From Cliona cf. orientalis (taxonomy: Eukaryota > Porifera > Demospongiae > Clionaida > Clionaidae), in contig OZ005697.1 of assembly GCA_963930775.1 (NCBI GenBank), positions 1,054,001 to 1,118,000 on the forward strand: DNA of 64,000 nt. Reading direction: 5' to 3'. A program made the position numbers and the translations under genes. The notes beneath the pieces are model-generated. The model worked only from the letters and a program-made list of their open reading frames with translations, was not told where the DNA came from and searched no databases. Positions within the stretch are counted from its first letter, which is position 1. Every line of letters begins with the position of its first letter. This document shows, one piece after another, positions 44,641-52,792 of the stretch.

Positions 44641-45511
44641 ACTGACAATGGGTCAAACACTATTACATAATTTTACTGAAGTCACAGCTGTTCCAGTATT
44701 GACCTAAATATCACACTGATTCAAGGTGAAGCTGGCCATGGCATGCATGGCAGATGCTTGCCATAATGAGGCCACATTATAGAACATCACTGTGATAATA
44801 TCAAACAATAATCGCACACACACAGTTCAAGCATTATCAGTAGGTGTTGTTGCCAATTTTGCCACCTGCTCTCATCGGTGAGATTTTTTGGATAAATAAT
44901 TTTTATCCAGCAAAAATTTTCAGCTAGACAGTATTACCATAATTATTATAATAGATCAAGCCGCACTGGCTCACCTTTCCCTTTGTTCCTGTTATATGAA
45001 TAGCATTGAGACGATCCAAATCTTCTACCTATTATTAAGTAAATTTGTTTCCTAAATATGCGCCAGGGAGGTGCAAGTTGTATATAACTTCTCCAGGCCA
45101 TGCTCTCTCACTTTCAAGTTAGTCCGATGAAGGAAGTGGTACATTTGTGCCATCTCCTTTGGTCGGCGAACACCACTTTGTCTGATCTGCTCCAGGACAG
45201 CTGCGTTGGTCTGCAGGCCGTTCAGCGCCGTCACTGCGCGCTGTACATGCATGTAGGGGGTGTGCACAGATTGCCCAAATATAGGGTGCCGGGAGGGAGG
45301 GAGAGAGACGGGGGTACATACTAAAATTGCGTATTTTTGGGGCATCCTGTGGATGACCCCTGTGACTGACCTCGTATGCGGCTGTTTCATCTTCTTGGAG
45401 AGAGGCCGACATCGCGATTCGCCTTATTTTACCCCTCAAGACTCGAAGGTAGCTCCAGATGTCTTTGTCTACCTTGAGCAGCTGTCTAATCGGCAAGATA
45501 CTGGTATTCAT
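41653..45511 (-). CDS. FPGS: Folylpolyglutamate synthase, mitochondrial/cytosolic
   Basis: Sixteen exons: 45371-45511, 45112-45240, 44975-45028, 44481-44545, 44224-44344, 44073-44150, 43912-43973, 43620-43800, 43406-43460, 43096-43197, 42729-42812, 42558-42655, 42424-42476, 42243-42318, 42105-42171 and 41653-42038, totalling 1752 nt (583 aa). The enzyme adds glutamates to folates, retaining them in cytosol and mitochondria. Signatures: ALNGLQTNAAVLEQIR near the N terminus, P-loop TGTKGKGS split by an intron, SPHLLEVRERIRLNG, IEVGIGGTYDSTN, GITSLGYDHTDILG, TGEHQLKNA, YFLDGGHT and VQVLITGSLHLVGAA at the end. The Met at 45511 gives a basic leader; the internal Met at 45412 (MSASLQEDE) gives a cytosolic form, as in vertebrates. 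Exon 1 uses a GTCAGT donor, chosen because it keeps phase with exon 2. Confidence 0.95.
42849..43069. mobile_element. Palindromic MITE with TACCGTATAGCC ends
   Basis: It begins TACCGTATAGCCAGAAA and ends GGCTATACGGTA, with internal repeats of ATTTGGCGG and its complement CCGCCAAAT. It lies in the FPGS intron between exons 42729-42812 and 43096-43197. No coding capacity. Confidence 0.85.
44563..44638. repeat. (GA)n microsatellite
   Basis: About 75 bp of pure GA, just upstream (on the coding - strand) of FPGS exon 44481-44545, where it reads as CT. Confidence 0.95.
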
Positions 45512-45614
45512 AAGGCGATACATGCACATGTACTGAAAAGGCGTTACTGGTATAGTGCGCATGCGTGTTACTTGCCCTCTGAACCTCCAACTACACCCCC
45601 ACACTATTATTATT
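45512..45614. promoter_or_regulatory. Ancestral FPGS/RING bidirectional promoter, copy 1
   Basis: About 100 bp between the FPGS start and the M-A-K-A start remnant at 45615. It contains GTGCGCATGCG, also present at 48877-48887 in copy 2. Confidence 0.55.
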
Positions 45615-45660
45615 ATGGCGAAAGCGCATATACTCGACTCTCTAGCAGTGCCTCCAAGTA
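45615..45660 (+). pseudogene. Detached 5' end of RING1
   Basis: ATGGCGAAAGCG at the position corresponding to the RING2 start ATGGCAAAAGCT. The frame soon stops and the rest of RING1 resumes near 47006, after 1.39 kb of repeats. Confidence 0.55.
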
Positions 45661-45865
45661 TACGGATTTGTCAGTATTTGTACTGAATTCCGACCATAAA
45701 TACTGATAAAATCTTAAAAATACTGAAAATTGGGGGAATTTAGTGCATACATCATATATGGAACTCTTTGTAAAAATACTGAAAAATACTGAAAATGCAT
45801 GCAAAATACTGAAAAATGGGAAGATTTATACTGAAACACAGGAGAGCAGCTTGGAGGCACTGCTC

Positions 45866-45930
45866 TAGTCTCGTCCCCAGCCCCTTCCCCTTCTTTCCGG
45901 GTGCGTGAAAGGGGGCTGGGGACAAGACTA
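45866..45930. mobile_element. Short palindromic element (AGTCTCGTCCCCAG type)
   Basis: Inverted ends TAGTCTCGTCCCCAGCCCC and GGGGGCTGGGGACAAGACTA enclose a few tens of bases. Confidence 0.75.
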
Positions 45931-45977
45931 ATGTACTCTCTTGAGCATGGCCATGGATTCTTGAGAACGGGCCACGC

Positions 45978-46018
45978 TAGCCTCGTGCCCAGGCCATTTG
46001 CTTTGGGTACGAGGCTAT
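45978..46018. mobile_element. Short palindromic element (AGCCTCGTGCCC type)
   Basis: Ends TAGCCTCGTGCCCAGG and GGGTACGAGGCTA; related to the elements at 45866, 46307, 46953 and 48154. Confidence 0.7.
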
Positions 46019-46027
46019 AGGGGTTGG

Positions 46028-46134
46028 TGCAAAACCTGGACTCTGGACTCTGGACTGGACTCATGGACTGGACTGTGGACTGAGATTTGGACTCGATTTT
46101 GGACTGATGCGCTGGGCGATGACGACCATTTCCA
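46028..46134 (+). repeat. Left arm of 107-bp inverted repeat
   Basis: It starts TGCAAAACCTGGACTCTGG and contains GGACT-unit tandem sequence. Its reverse complement is at 46814-46920 with only a few mismatches; about 680 bp lie between. Confidence 0.9.
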
Positions 46135-46306
46135 ACAACAAACTCTGTTGCGTACGCGTTGGAGGCCGATAGAATGTGCTATAAGGAGCTGCTTGTATTT
46201 ATAAAGCATGTAGAGGTAGAGCTGATTATTTCCCTTGGAAAATTGGTGAAGGGTGCATCTCCTCAGGGCATTGGGCATCAAGTTGAGACTCGGATGCAGT
46301 GAAAGA

Positions 46307-46355
46307 TAGTCTCATTCCCAGCCCCCTTTCAAGCATACGGAGCTGGGGACGAGGG
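46307..46355. mobile_element. Short palindromic element
   Basis: Ends TAGTCTCATTCCCAGCCCCC and AGCTGGGGACGAGGGA inverted. Confidence 0.65.
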
Positions 46356-46813
46356 ACTTGATAATGACCATAGCTCTACAACTGAGAGATTAGGCCAAAG
46401 AAGCCTTGAACGCCGGCTGATTTTCAAGGAGCCTGAATTCGAGACTAAGTTTGAGCATAAGGTAGATACTTTCTATATCCAGGTATTATAGTGTTTTTAT
46501 AAATCTACTCCGACTTATCCCGAGTCTCCACATAATTTGAGCGTGAGGGTATGGGGCTATTATTTAATAGTCTCATTGTCCCCTTAGCCTTCGTAGGCGT
46601 CTCGGTGATATTGAAGTCCATTCCTGTGAGGAGATGCCATCCCAGCCGGGCTCACTGATTTTGCAACTTCTACATGCTTACAAGTAGCCTCCAGGCTAGC
46701 TCCTTGTGATTTAACCTCGTACCCTGAAGGGCCTGGGAACGTACGTACAAGACTGCTTGTGACTACTAGCCTAGCTTGCAGTTGTAGCACCGTGCCTTCT
46801 TTCCATAGTCTCT

Positions 46814-46920
46814 TGGAAATGGTCGTCATTGCCCTGCGCATCAGTCCAAAATCGAGTCCAAATCTCAGTCCACAGTCCAGTCCATGAGTCCAGTCCAGAG
46901 TCCAGAGTCCAGGTTTTGCA
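46814..46920 (-). repeat. Right arm of 107-bp inverted repeat
   Basis: Inverted copy of 46028-46134. It is translated in frame with RING1 and explains the spurious N-terminal extension. Confidence 0.9.
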
Positions 46921-46952
46921 CTTACCCAGGCTGGGTATAGGGCCACGCAAAG

Positions 46953-46997
46953 TAGTCTCGTGCCCAGCCCCCTTTCACGCACTGGGCACGAGACTAG
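46953..46997. mobile_element. Short palindromic element at the RING1 start
   Basis: TAGTCTCGTGCCCAGCCCCC ... GGGCACGAGACTA, ending only 9 bp before the RING1 ATG. Confidence 0.8.
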
Positions 46998-47005
46998 TGA
47001 CTACG

Positions 47006-47659
47006 ATGGAGAGACTTGTTATCGATTTGATCAAGGCTCGGATCGCCGAAGCTGTGGCTACCTATCCAGCAACTGTCATACTGGTTTCCTTATCCCTGTT
47101 GACATTTATCACCGTGGCGGCCAACTTCATCATCCAGATGCTCTCCTGGGTCATGTACTTTCTAAACATTGCTGCCAGGCACGTTTTCAGCATACTCTAT
47201 CCTGCAGCACTGGTGGCACTCATTGTAGTATGGTGCATCAATGTGCTTCGAATCAGAAATTTGGATCGTTTGAAAATTCCTAAAAACTATCCCACTATTG
47301 CTCTGTTTTTACGATTGATTTTGTGTATCATTGCTGGACAGCTCACCCTCCTCTCTCTGCCACCGATTATCAACTTCTTTGCAATGCCATTTGCTTCTGC
47401 ACCCACCCTCCTCTTTACGATAGTTTTCTCCATTGGAACGGCAGTTTACGGTATATATTTGATTCTTAAGGCTGACAGACAACCAAGAAGTGAAGGTGGG
47501 GATAATAATACTTGTATCGTATGTTTGGTGAACCCCAAGACTCATCTTATCAAGCCCTGTAATCATTTCTGTGTTTGCGGAGACTGCATTCATCAGCTGA
47601 ATGAGTGCCCGCTCTGTAAACGGCCAATTAACATGCACGAGAGGATATATTCATCATGA
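47006..47659 (+). CDS. RING1: multi-pass membrane RING-finger E3 ligase (cluster copy 1)
   Basis: 217 aa from the Met at 47006. Four or five hydrophobic segments fill residues 20-145 and a C-terminal RING follows. The RING is C3HC4 with spacing C-x2-C-x11-C-x-H-x3-C-x2-C-x6-C-x2-C and the tail reads MHERIYSS-stop. It is closely similar to the gene at 48930 along nearly the whole length, but lacks about 20 residues between the membrane part and the RING. The open frame continues upstream to 46829, but that stretch is repeat-derived (inverted-repeat arm and palindromic element), so I reject it as coding. A remnant of the ancestral start (ATG GCG AAA GCG, M-A-K-A as in RING2) lies at 45615, 1.39 kb upstream. 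Either the start moved to 47006 or the insertion is spliced out. Confidence 0.8.
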   Translation: MERLVIDLIKARIAEAVATYPATVILVSLSLLTFITVAANFIIQMLSWVMYFLNIAARHVFSILYPAALVALIVVWCINVLRIRNLDRLKIPKNYPTIALFLRLILCIIAGQLTLLSLPPIINFFAMPFASAPTLLFTIVFSIGTAVYGIYLILKADRQPRSEGGDNNTCIVCLVNPKTHLIKPCNHFCVCGDCIHQLNECPLCKRPINMHERIYSS

Positions 47660-47689
47660 AAACCTCTTTGTTGTAAGCATATTAAATCA

Positions 47690-47940
47690 TCAGGAAATTG
47701 CAAACAACTGAACCTTCATTGTTTCCATATAGCTATTCAACTCATTGTAATATCTGTCCTATCCTCACACTCCATCATAGTAAATTATTGCCATACTTAC
47801 CTCATAACCACAGAAAACTAAATTTCTATTGGGCATGTAATTTCCGTTATCCTCCCATGTAAATTTAGTACTGATCCTGCTCCCCCCACCCCCCCCCCCC
47901 CCCCCCCCCCCATACCTCTTTTCATCTCATTCATCCTCAA
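47690..47940 (+). other. RING3-like 3' flank downstream of RING1
   Basis: The stretch from GCAAACAACTGAACCTTCATTG to CTCATTCATCCTCAAGG parallels 50850-50995 downstream of RING3 (CAAACGATTGAACC, TTCATTGTTTCAACTCATTG, ATCTCATCCATCCTCAA). It marks the RING3 slot of the duplicated block, with the RING3 gene itself missing. A poly-C run at 47889-47910 is an extra. Confidence 0.65.
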
Positions 47941-48153
47941 GGTTAATAATTATCATTTTTATACCTGGGTTTGGTCACAAAATAGGTTATATTATATGAT
48001 CTATGGTCACAACCTGCTATTATGAGGCTCTAATTAGACTTGACTTGAGCTATGTGGGCGTTAATGTGCCACACCCTTATTTCTTTTTTGCTGACTCATG
48101 AATTGTACGTGTCCAATTTGTGTATTGACAGCTGCCAGCAGCAAAGCAGAGAA

Positions 48154-48188
48154 GTAGCCTCGTCCCCAGCTCTCTGGGAACGAGGCTA
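48154..48188. mobile_element. Short palindromic element with paralogous empty site
   Basis: TAGCCTCGTCCCCAG ... CTGGGAACGAGGCTA inserted inside the duplicated RING4 5' flank. The same flank without the insert is at 51762-51783. Confidence 0.85.
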
Positions 48189-48198
48189 AGCAGAGAAC

Positions 48199-48245
48199 AT
48201 GAGCCTACTGACTGAATTGCTGGTGCTGCCGTTTGGACTGGCAGT
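48199..48245 (+). pseudogene. Broken copy of the RING4 5' end
   Basis: The first 16 codons (MSLLTELLVLPFGLA...) repeat the start of the gene at 51782 almost exactly, then similarity stops at about 48245 and the frame ends shortly after. The match extends upstream about 170 bp into the 5' flank (48040-48198 against 51655-51781), including the shared GTGGGCGTTAATGTGCCAC stretch and a TTTGCTGACTCATGAA stretch. A palindromic element has inserted at 48154-48188. This is a truncated duplicate, not a working gene. Confidence 0.85.
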
Positions 48246-48689
48246 ATATACTTCACAATTTGAACTTCCTTCAACAGCTGAAACTTCATCTCATAATAAT
48301 CATTAATTTTGATACTTGTGTAAATATAATAATGTGTGTATTAAATAATAATAAAAATTGCAAAGAGGGTTCAAAATTGTACATATGCATGGTGGAGTAT
48401 GGTTTCCAGTGTGATACCAGCCAATCTCCATTGCTGCTTTGCTCACTCCGAAACGGCAATGTTGTGCTATGGACCAGAAGAGTAATTTTCAGTCACTGAT
48501 ATCATTCACAAAATACCTGAGAGATACAAAAGAGGAAATTAGTATCAGTAATCACATCCCACAAGGATTAATTCCTAAGGCCCTAAGCCTGTTTACTGTG
48601 GGTTGTTATAGACCAAGGATCAAGACTGCATTTATATTACTAAAATTACGTATTTTTGGGGCATCCTGTGGATGACCCCTGTGACTGAC

Positions 48690-48830
48690 CTCGTATGCGG
48701 CTGTTTCGTCTTCTTGGAGAGAGGCCGACATCGCGATTCGCCTTATTTTACCCCTCAAGACTCGAAGGTAGCTCCAGATGTCTTTGTCTACCTTGAGCAG
48801 CTGTCTGATCGGCAAGATACTGGTATTCAT
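48690..48830 (-). pseudogene. Duplicate of FPGS first coding exon (dead copy or alternative first exon)
   Basis: The 47-codon reading frame from the Met at 48830 is identical in protein to FPGS exon 1 (MNTSILPIRQLLKVDKD... to ...ETAAYE), with only silent base changes, and the GTCAGT donor is kept. The nucleotide match spans about 48640-48925 against 45321-45600, so it includes the head of intron 1 and the promoter side. No other FPGS exon follows it here. It could be a decayed by-product of the duplication that made the RING genes, or a second first exon splicing about 3.4 kb downstream to FPGS exon 2. Perfect protein conservation argues for youth, gene conversion or use. Confidence 0.8.
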
Positions 48831-48929
48831 ATGGCGAAACATGCACACATGCCACATGCATGGCGTTGCTGACATAGTGCGCATGCGTATATCTTCACCT
48901 CTGAACCTTCGAACAAACCACACCCACCA

Positions 48930-49718
48930 ATGGCAAAAGCTGACTCGGCATTTTTAATGCGATCATACGGCACAATGTCGCCTGAAGAAGCTATGGAAGC
49001 AATAAAGAGGATTTTTGTGGAACTTTCGAACGAATGGACCAGGGCTCGAGTCGCTGCAGTCGTGTCTACCTATCCAGCAACTATCATACTAGTTTTCTTG
49101 TCCGTGTTGACCTTTGTCACCGTGGCGGCCAACTTTCTCATCCAGATGCTCTCTGGGGTTATGTACATTCTAAACATTGCTGCCAGGCTCGTTTTCAACA
49201 AATTCTATCCTGCAGCACTGGTGGCACTCACTGCAGTATGGTGCATCAATGTGCTTCGAATTCGCAATTTGGATCGCTTGGAAATCCCACGAAACTATCC
49301 CATCATTGCTCTGGTTTTACGACTGACTTTGTGCGTTATTGCTGGACAGCTCACCCTCCTCTCTCTGCCACCGATTATCAACTTCTTTGCAATGCCGTTC
49401 GCTTCTGCTCCCACCCTCCTCTTTACGATAGTTTTCTCCGTTGGAACGGCAGTTTATGGTATATATTTGATGCTTCTTAAGACTCTCCCTCGAGCAATCG
49501 ACAGGCAACAACCGAGAATTATCATGGAAAATTTAACCAGAGATGGTTTGGACACTGAGGATAACAACATCTGTATCGTATGCTTGGTGAACCCCAAGAC
49601 TCATCTCATCAAGCCCTGTAATCATTTCTGTGTCTGTGGGGACTGCATCCGTCAGCTGAATGAGTGTCCACTCTGTAAACGGCCAATCAACATGCACGAG
49701 AGGATTTATTCAACGTGA
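48930..49718 (+). CDS. RING2: multi-pass membrane RING-finger E3 ligase (cluster copy 2)
   Basis: Single exon, 262 aa. A short hydrophilic N terminus (MAKADSAFLMRSYG) precedes four or five membrane segments (about 45-195), a linker of about 25 residues, and a C-terminal RING with the same C-x2-C-x11-C-x-H-x3-C-x2-C-x6-C-x2-C spacing. The end reads MHERIYST. It is the intact sister of RING1. It starts about 100 bp from the duplicated FPGS first exon on the other strand, so it probably uses a promoter that was originally bidirectional with FPGS. By analogy to RINGs of this type it should act with an E2 enzyme at an internal or plasma membrane; the substrate is unknown. Confidence 0.88.
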   Translation: MAKADSAFLMRSYGTMSPEEAMEAIKRIFVELSNEWTRARVAAVVSTYPATIILVFLSVLTFVTVAANFLIQMLSGVMYILNIAARLVFNKFYPAALVALTAVWCINVLRIRNLDRLEIPRNYPIIALVLRLTLCVIAGQLTLLSLPPIINFFAMPFASAPTLLFTIVFSVGTAVYGIYLMLLKTLPRAIDRQQPRIIMENLTRDGLDTEDNNICIVCLVNPKTHLIKPCNHFCVCGDCIRQLNECPLCKRPINMHERIYST

Positions 49719-49992
49719 AAACCTCTTTAAACATTACTGGAAATTGATCAGACGGGAGGGACAACCACAGTCATTCTGATTCATTCACTTCAGTTTTTTT
49801 TTCAGAAATAATATATTTTTATACAAGTTGGCTACAGAATGCCTTGGATGTTAATCTCATGTCATAATTATGTTCCTATGTAACAATAATGGTCCAGGTG
49901 ACAATTATTGCAAAAGACCACACCTGCTGATATCCACATTGCTGACTGTGCAGTTTTTAGTGACTCAATGTACCACTGACTTGAGAGAAAAA

Positions 49993-50805
49993 ATGGAGCT
50001 CTGGTTTGTTGATAAATTTGGAACTCTAATACTTGTTATTCTTGGTTTCTGTGTGGGACACATCATATTTCAACTACATGAAGCAGTGAAGTCACTGCGG
50101 CATCGGATCAATCCAGGGCTGACTCCTGATTATGTGCCAGTTGGAATATCAAATGCAAAGACTCCTAGTGCTCTCTCAGCTGAATACTACTACATTACGA
50201 TGACTGTGTTGTCATATCTTGCAGCCTTAGTCCTAGTTGTGGCATCTATATCTGTTTGTGCACTGATTATAGTGTGGTGTACAAGTGATGAGTATAATAT
50301 GATGATAAAGAGGACACGTGATATCACAAGAACGATGAATTCCTCGGTAAAGACATGGAATCGTCAAGTTGGAATACAGATGTCATCATTATTGGCGCGT
50401 ATGAATCATGGAGTTAGGACACATTGTGCACGTAAACTTAGAAAAACAGTATCCTCATTACGGGCTGGATTACTCTACATGAAACATAAAATTCAACGTA
50501 TGTGGAATGCCATTTCAACACTGATATTCTTATTGATGGCAAGTCTCCGCAAGGTTTCTAATAAGAAGGCCGCTCTCGGGTCTGATACTGAACTTGTGCT
50601 GAGAAGGCAATTGATTGAAGCAAATGAACAGCTTTCCCAGGAAAGGGACAAATCTTTGTGCATCATTTGTCTGGACACACCACGAGAGGTGCTGCTCAAG
50701 CCATGCAAGCATTACTGCTCGTGTTCCAGTTGTACCAGTAGTATCAGAGAATGCCCCATTTGCAAGCAGCAGATTCGGGAGACTGAGGTGATATACAATG
50801 CTTAG
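49993..50805 (+). CDS. RING3: membrane-anchored RING-finger E3 ligase
   Basis: Single exon, 270 aa from the Met at 49993 (MELWFVDKFG). The frame is open back to 49870, but that extension has no recognisable character. There is one hydrophobic segment at the N terminus (LILVILGFCVGHIIF), a second strong one (about 75-105, YLAALVLVVASISVCALIIVW), a basic, helix-rich middle, then a segment LRRQLIEANEQLSQERDKSL that is nearly repeated in RING4, and a C-terminal RING (CIICLD...PCKHYCSCSSC...CPIC) with tail ETEVIYNA. The linker shared with RING4 shows direct kinship between these two genes. Confidence 0.85.
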   Translation: MELWFVDKFGTLILVILGFCVGHIIFQLHEAVKSLRHRINPGLTPDYVPVGISNAKTPSALSAEYYYITMTVLSYLAALVLVVASISVCALIIVWCTSDEYNMMIKRTRDITRTMNSSVKTWNRQVGIQMSSLLARMNHGVRTHCARKLRKTVSSLRAGLLYMKHKIQRMWNAISTLIFLLMASLRKVSNKKAALGSDTELVLRRQLIEANEQLSQERDKSLCIICLDTPREVLLKPCKHYCSCSSCTSSIRECPICKQQIRETEVIYNA

Positions 50806-51781
50806 TAATAGTTGTTACTATATATGCAAGCATAATGCCCAAGCATCAGCAAGTTTCAAACGATTGAACCTTTCTTCATTGTTTCAACTCATTGTACTTA
50901 GCTTATAGCTATCCACACTCTCTGCCGGATATCCTACTGACCCTGTTTTACCATTTCGTACCCACCTTTTTCCCATCTCATCCATCCTCAATTACTCTCG
51001 AGCTCCTTAATACCGAACTTCAATAAAAGTCAGTTGTTTTAGCCAGTCCTGTGCAAGCCATATACATGTATGTCAACAATAGCAGGACCATCTTTGGAAA
51101 CAATTCAATGGCAGGCATGCAGCTACTGAAGGTATTAGAACTAACCCCCAGCACCAGAGTCCAAGATAGGCACTAAAGCCTATATTTAATCATACTTGAG
51201 TGGGTTCAGAGCTCACAGGGGTCTCTCCCCTAGGGCGTACATGTACTTCTACCCTCGTCTCCCCAGGTGCCCCAGGTGCCCCAGGTGTCCCGATGTTTCG
51301 ATTATCACTGTGGATGATCATTGCAAGCAGCATTGAGCGAGGTAATCCCTACAATCAGTAACAATGGAAACAGCATCTGGGTAGGTCTACTAAGGCTACA
51401 TTGAGAGGAGGAACAAGCATGGCTTCAAATGGGTAGGGTAAAATAATGCTATCATTATAATTGTAAATGAACAGATCTCGACATCTAAGTGTCTTAGCAA
51501 AGGGATAGCTAGTGCAATCACAATATCAAAAAATATAATGGTAAAAAACAGACAAAGAATTTTTTGGCTTCAAAGTGGTTGATAAAGTTCACAAACGCTA
51601 CAATGATTAATTAACCACACCGAGACATCACATACAGTTTCTTATCACAACCTGAGGCGCTAATTAGACTTGAATCATTAGGTGGGCGTTAATGTGCCAC
51701 GCCCTCATTAATTTTCTTTCTTTGCTGACTCATGAATACATACGTGTACAATAGTTCGTGTGGTAAAGCAGAGCAGAGAAC
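50806..51781. other. RING3-RING4 intergenic region
   Basis: RING3 3'UTR (50806-51030), then sequence with a small CAGGTGCCC triplicate (51265-51290), then the RING4 promoter (51655-51781). The outer parts are duplicated at 47690-48198. No further gene is seen. Confidence 0.55.
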
Positions 51782-52792
51782 ATGAGTCTACTGACTGAAT
51801 TGCTGGTGCTGCCGTTTGGACTGGCGCTAGATACCATCAACATGGTGCTGTGGATCGTCTTCTCCGTCTGCGAGGCTACATTCGCTCTGATCTGGGACCT
51901 GACCTGTTTCTCAATGTCAACTCTCGAGCTCATCCTGGAGTACGCCTTAGCTATCATGGGGCAAGCGCTGTTTGACTGGCTACCGAAGCTCGTAAGCTTC
52001 TTCTACAGGGTTGTCCTTTATACGGCCCCGATAGTGTGGCAATGCGCGGTAGCCATTTCCCGGATAATAGCCAGTGCGTGGATGTTTGTATATAGCCTCC
52101 CCTGGAAAGCAACTTTTGTGAGTGTAATTTCAACATCGTGGGACTATACGTCTTTCGCCGCTTCTCTCTTTCATCGGCAAGGGAGCTACGCAGTGAGAGA
52201 AGTGTCAAATGCAAACTACAGTGCCGTCTGGAAGGTTATCACGGAGACTTACGTAGTCCTTCTAACTGTTGCTTTTGTTGGTATCGTCACTTGCGTGCTC
52301 ATTTGGCAGAGTCAGCAGAAAAATAGAAGCAGAAGAGATAGTCCAGAGGCTGAGACCAGAGAAAGAGGACTTCAGTCACGAAGAAGGAGTGAGCTAGCCG
52401 CTATAGTGAGACGACGTCGTTCGCATTCAATATCTCAATCAACGTCTCAAGAAAATGGCCAAAATGGCCACCTATCCGACACAACACGTGGTGGTAGCTC
52501 ATCTTCGTCAGATGTGGACGATACTGTACAAGAGTCTACAGATTCCCTAAAATCTAACACTGAGCTGGCCCACAATACTGAATATTTGCGAAGGCGATTG
52601 CATCGAGCCAACGAAGAACTGTCGCAGGAAAGGGATAAATTTCTGTGTGTCGTATGCCAGGACCTGAAACGAGAGGTGATTCTTAGACCGTGCAACCATT
52701 ACTGCTTGTGCCTCGAGTGTTCAAAAGCGTTGAGGGAGTGCCCAATATGCAAGAGCAGAGTCCGAAATACCGAGAAAATTTACCATGCTTAA
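51782..52792 (+). CDS. RING4: membrane-anchored RING-finger E3 ligase with basic Ser-rich linker
   Basis: Single exon, 336 aa. Hydrophobic segments lie at about 5-55, 58-105 and 160-180 (VLLTVAFVGIVTCVLIW). They are followed by a basic, Arg/Ser-rich cytosolic region (about 185-270, including RRRRSHSISQSTSQ), a short helix with ANEELSQERDKF, and the C-terminal RING (CVVCQD...PCNHYCLCLEC...CPIC) ending NTEKIYHA. A truncated copy of its 5' end and flank lies at 48040-48245. Confidence 0.88.
   Translation: MSLLTELLVLPFGLALDTINMVLWIVFSVCEATFALIWDLTCFSMSTLELILEYALAIMGQALFDWLPKLVSFFYRVVLYTAPIVWQCAVAISRIIASAWMFVYSLPWKATFVSVISTSWDYTSFAASLFHRQGSYAVREVSNANYSAVWKVITETYVVLLTVAFVGIVTCVLIWQSQQKNRSRRDSPEAETRERGLQSRRRSELAAIVRRRRSHSISQSTSQENGQNGHLSDTTRGGSSSSSDVDDTVQESTDSLKSNTELAHNTEYLRRRLHRANEELSQERDKFLCVVCQDLKREVILRPCNHYCLCLECSKALRECPICKSRVRNTEKIYHA

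Noticed and set aside
45260-45706. 148-codon + strand frame across FPGS exon 1, and the similar frame at 48672
   Set aside because: It is the antisense of FPGS exon 1; both copies keep it only because the exon is conserved.
46829-47005. 59-codon N-terminal extension of RING1
   Set aside because: It is composed of the right inverted-repeat arm and a palindromic element and has no counterpart in RING2.
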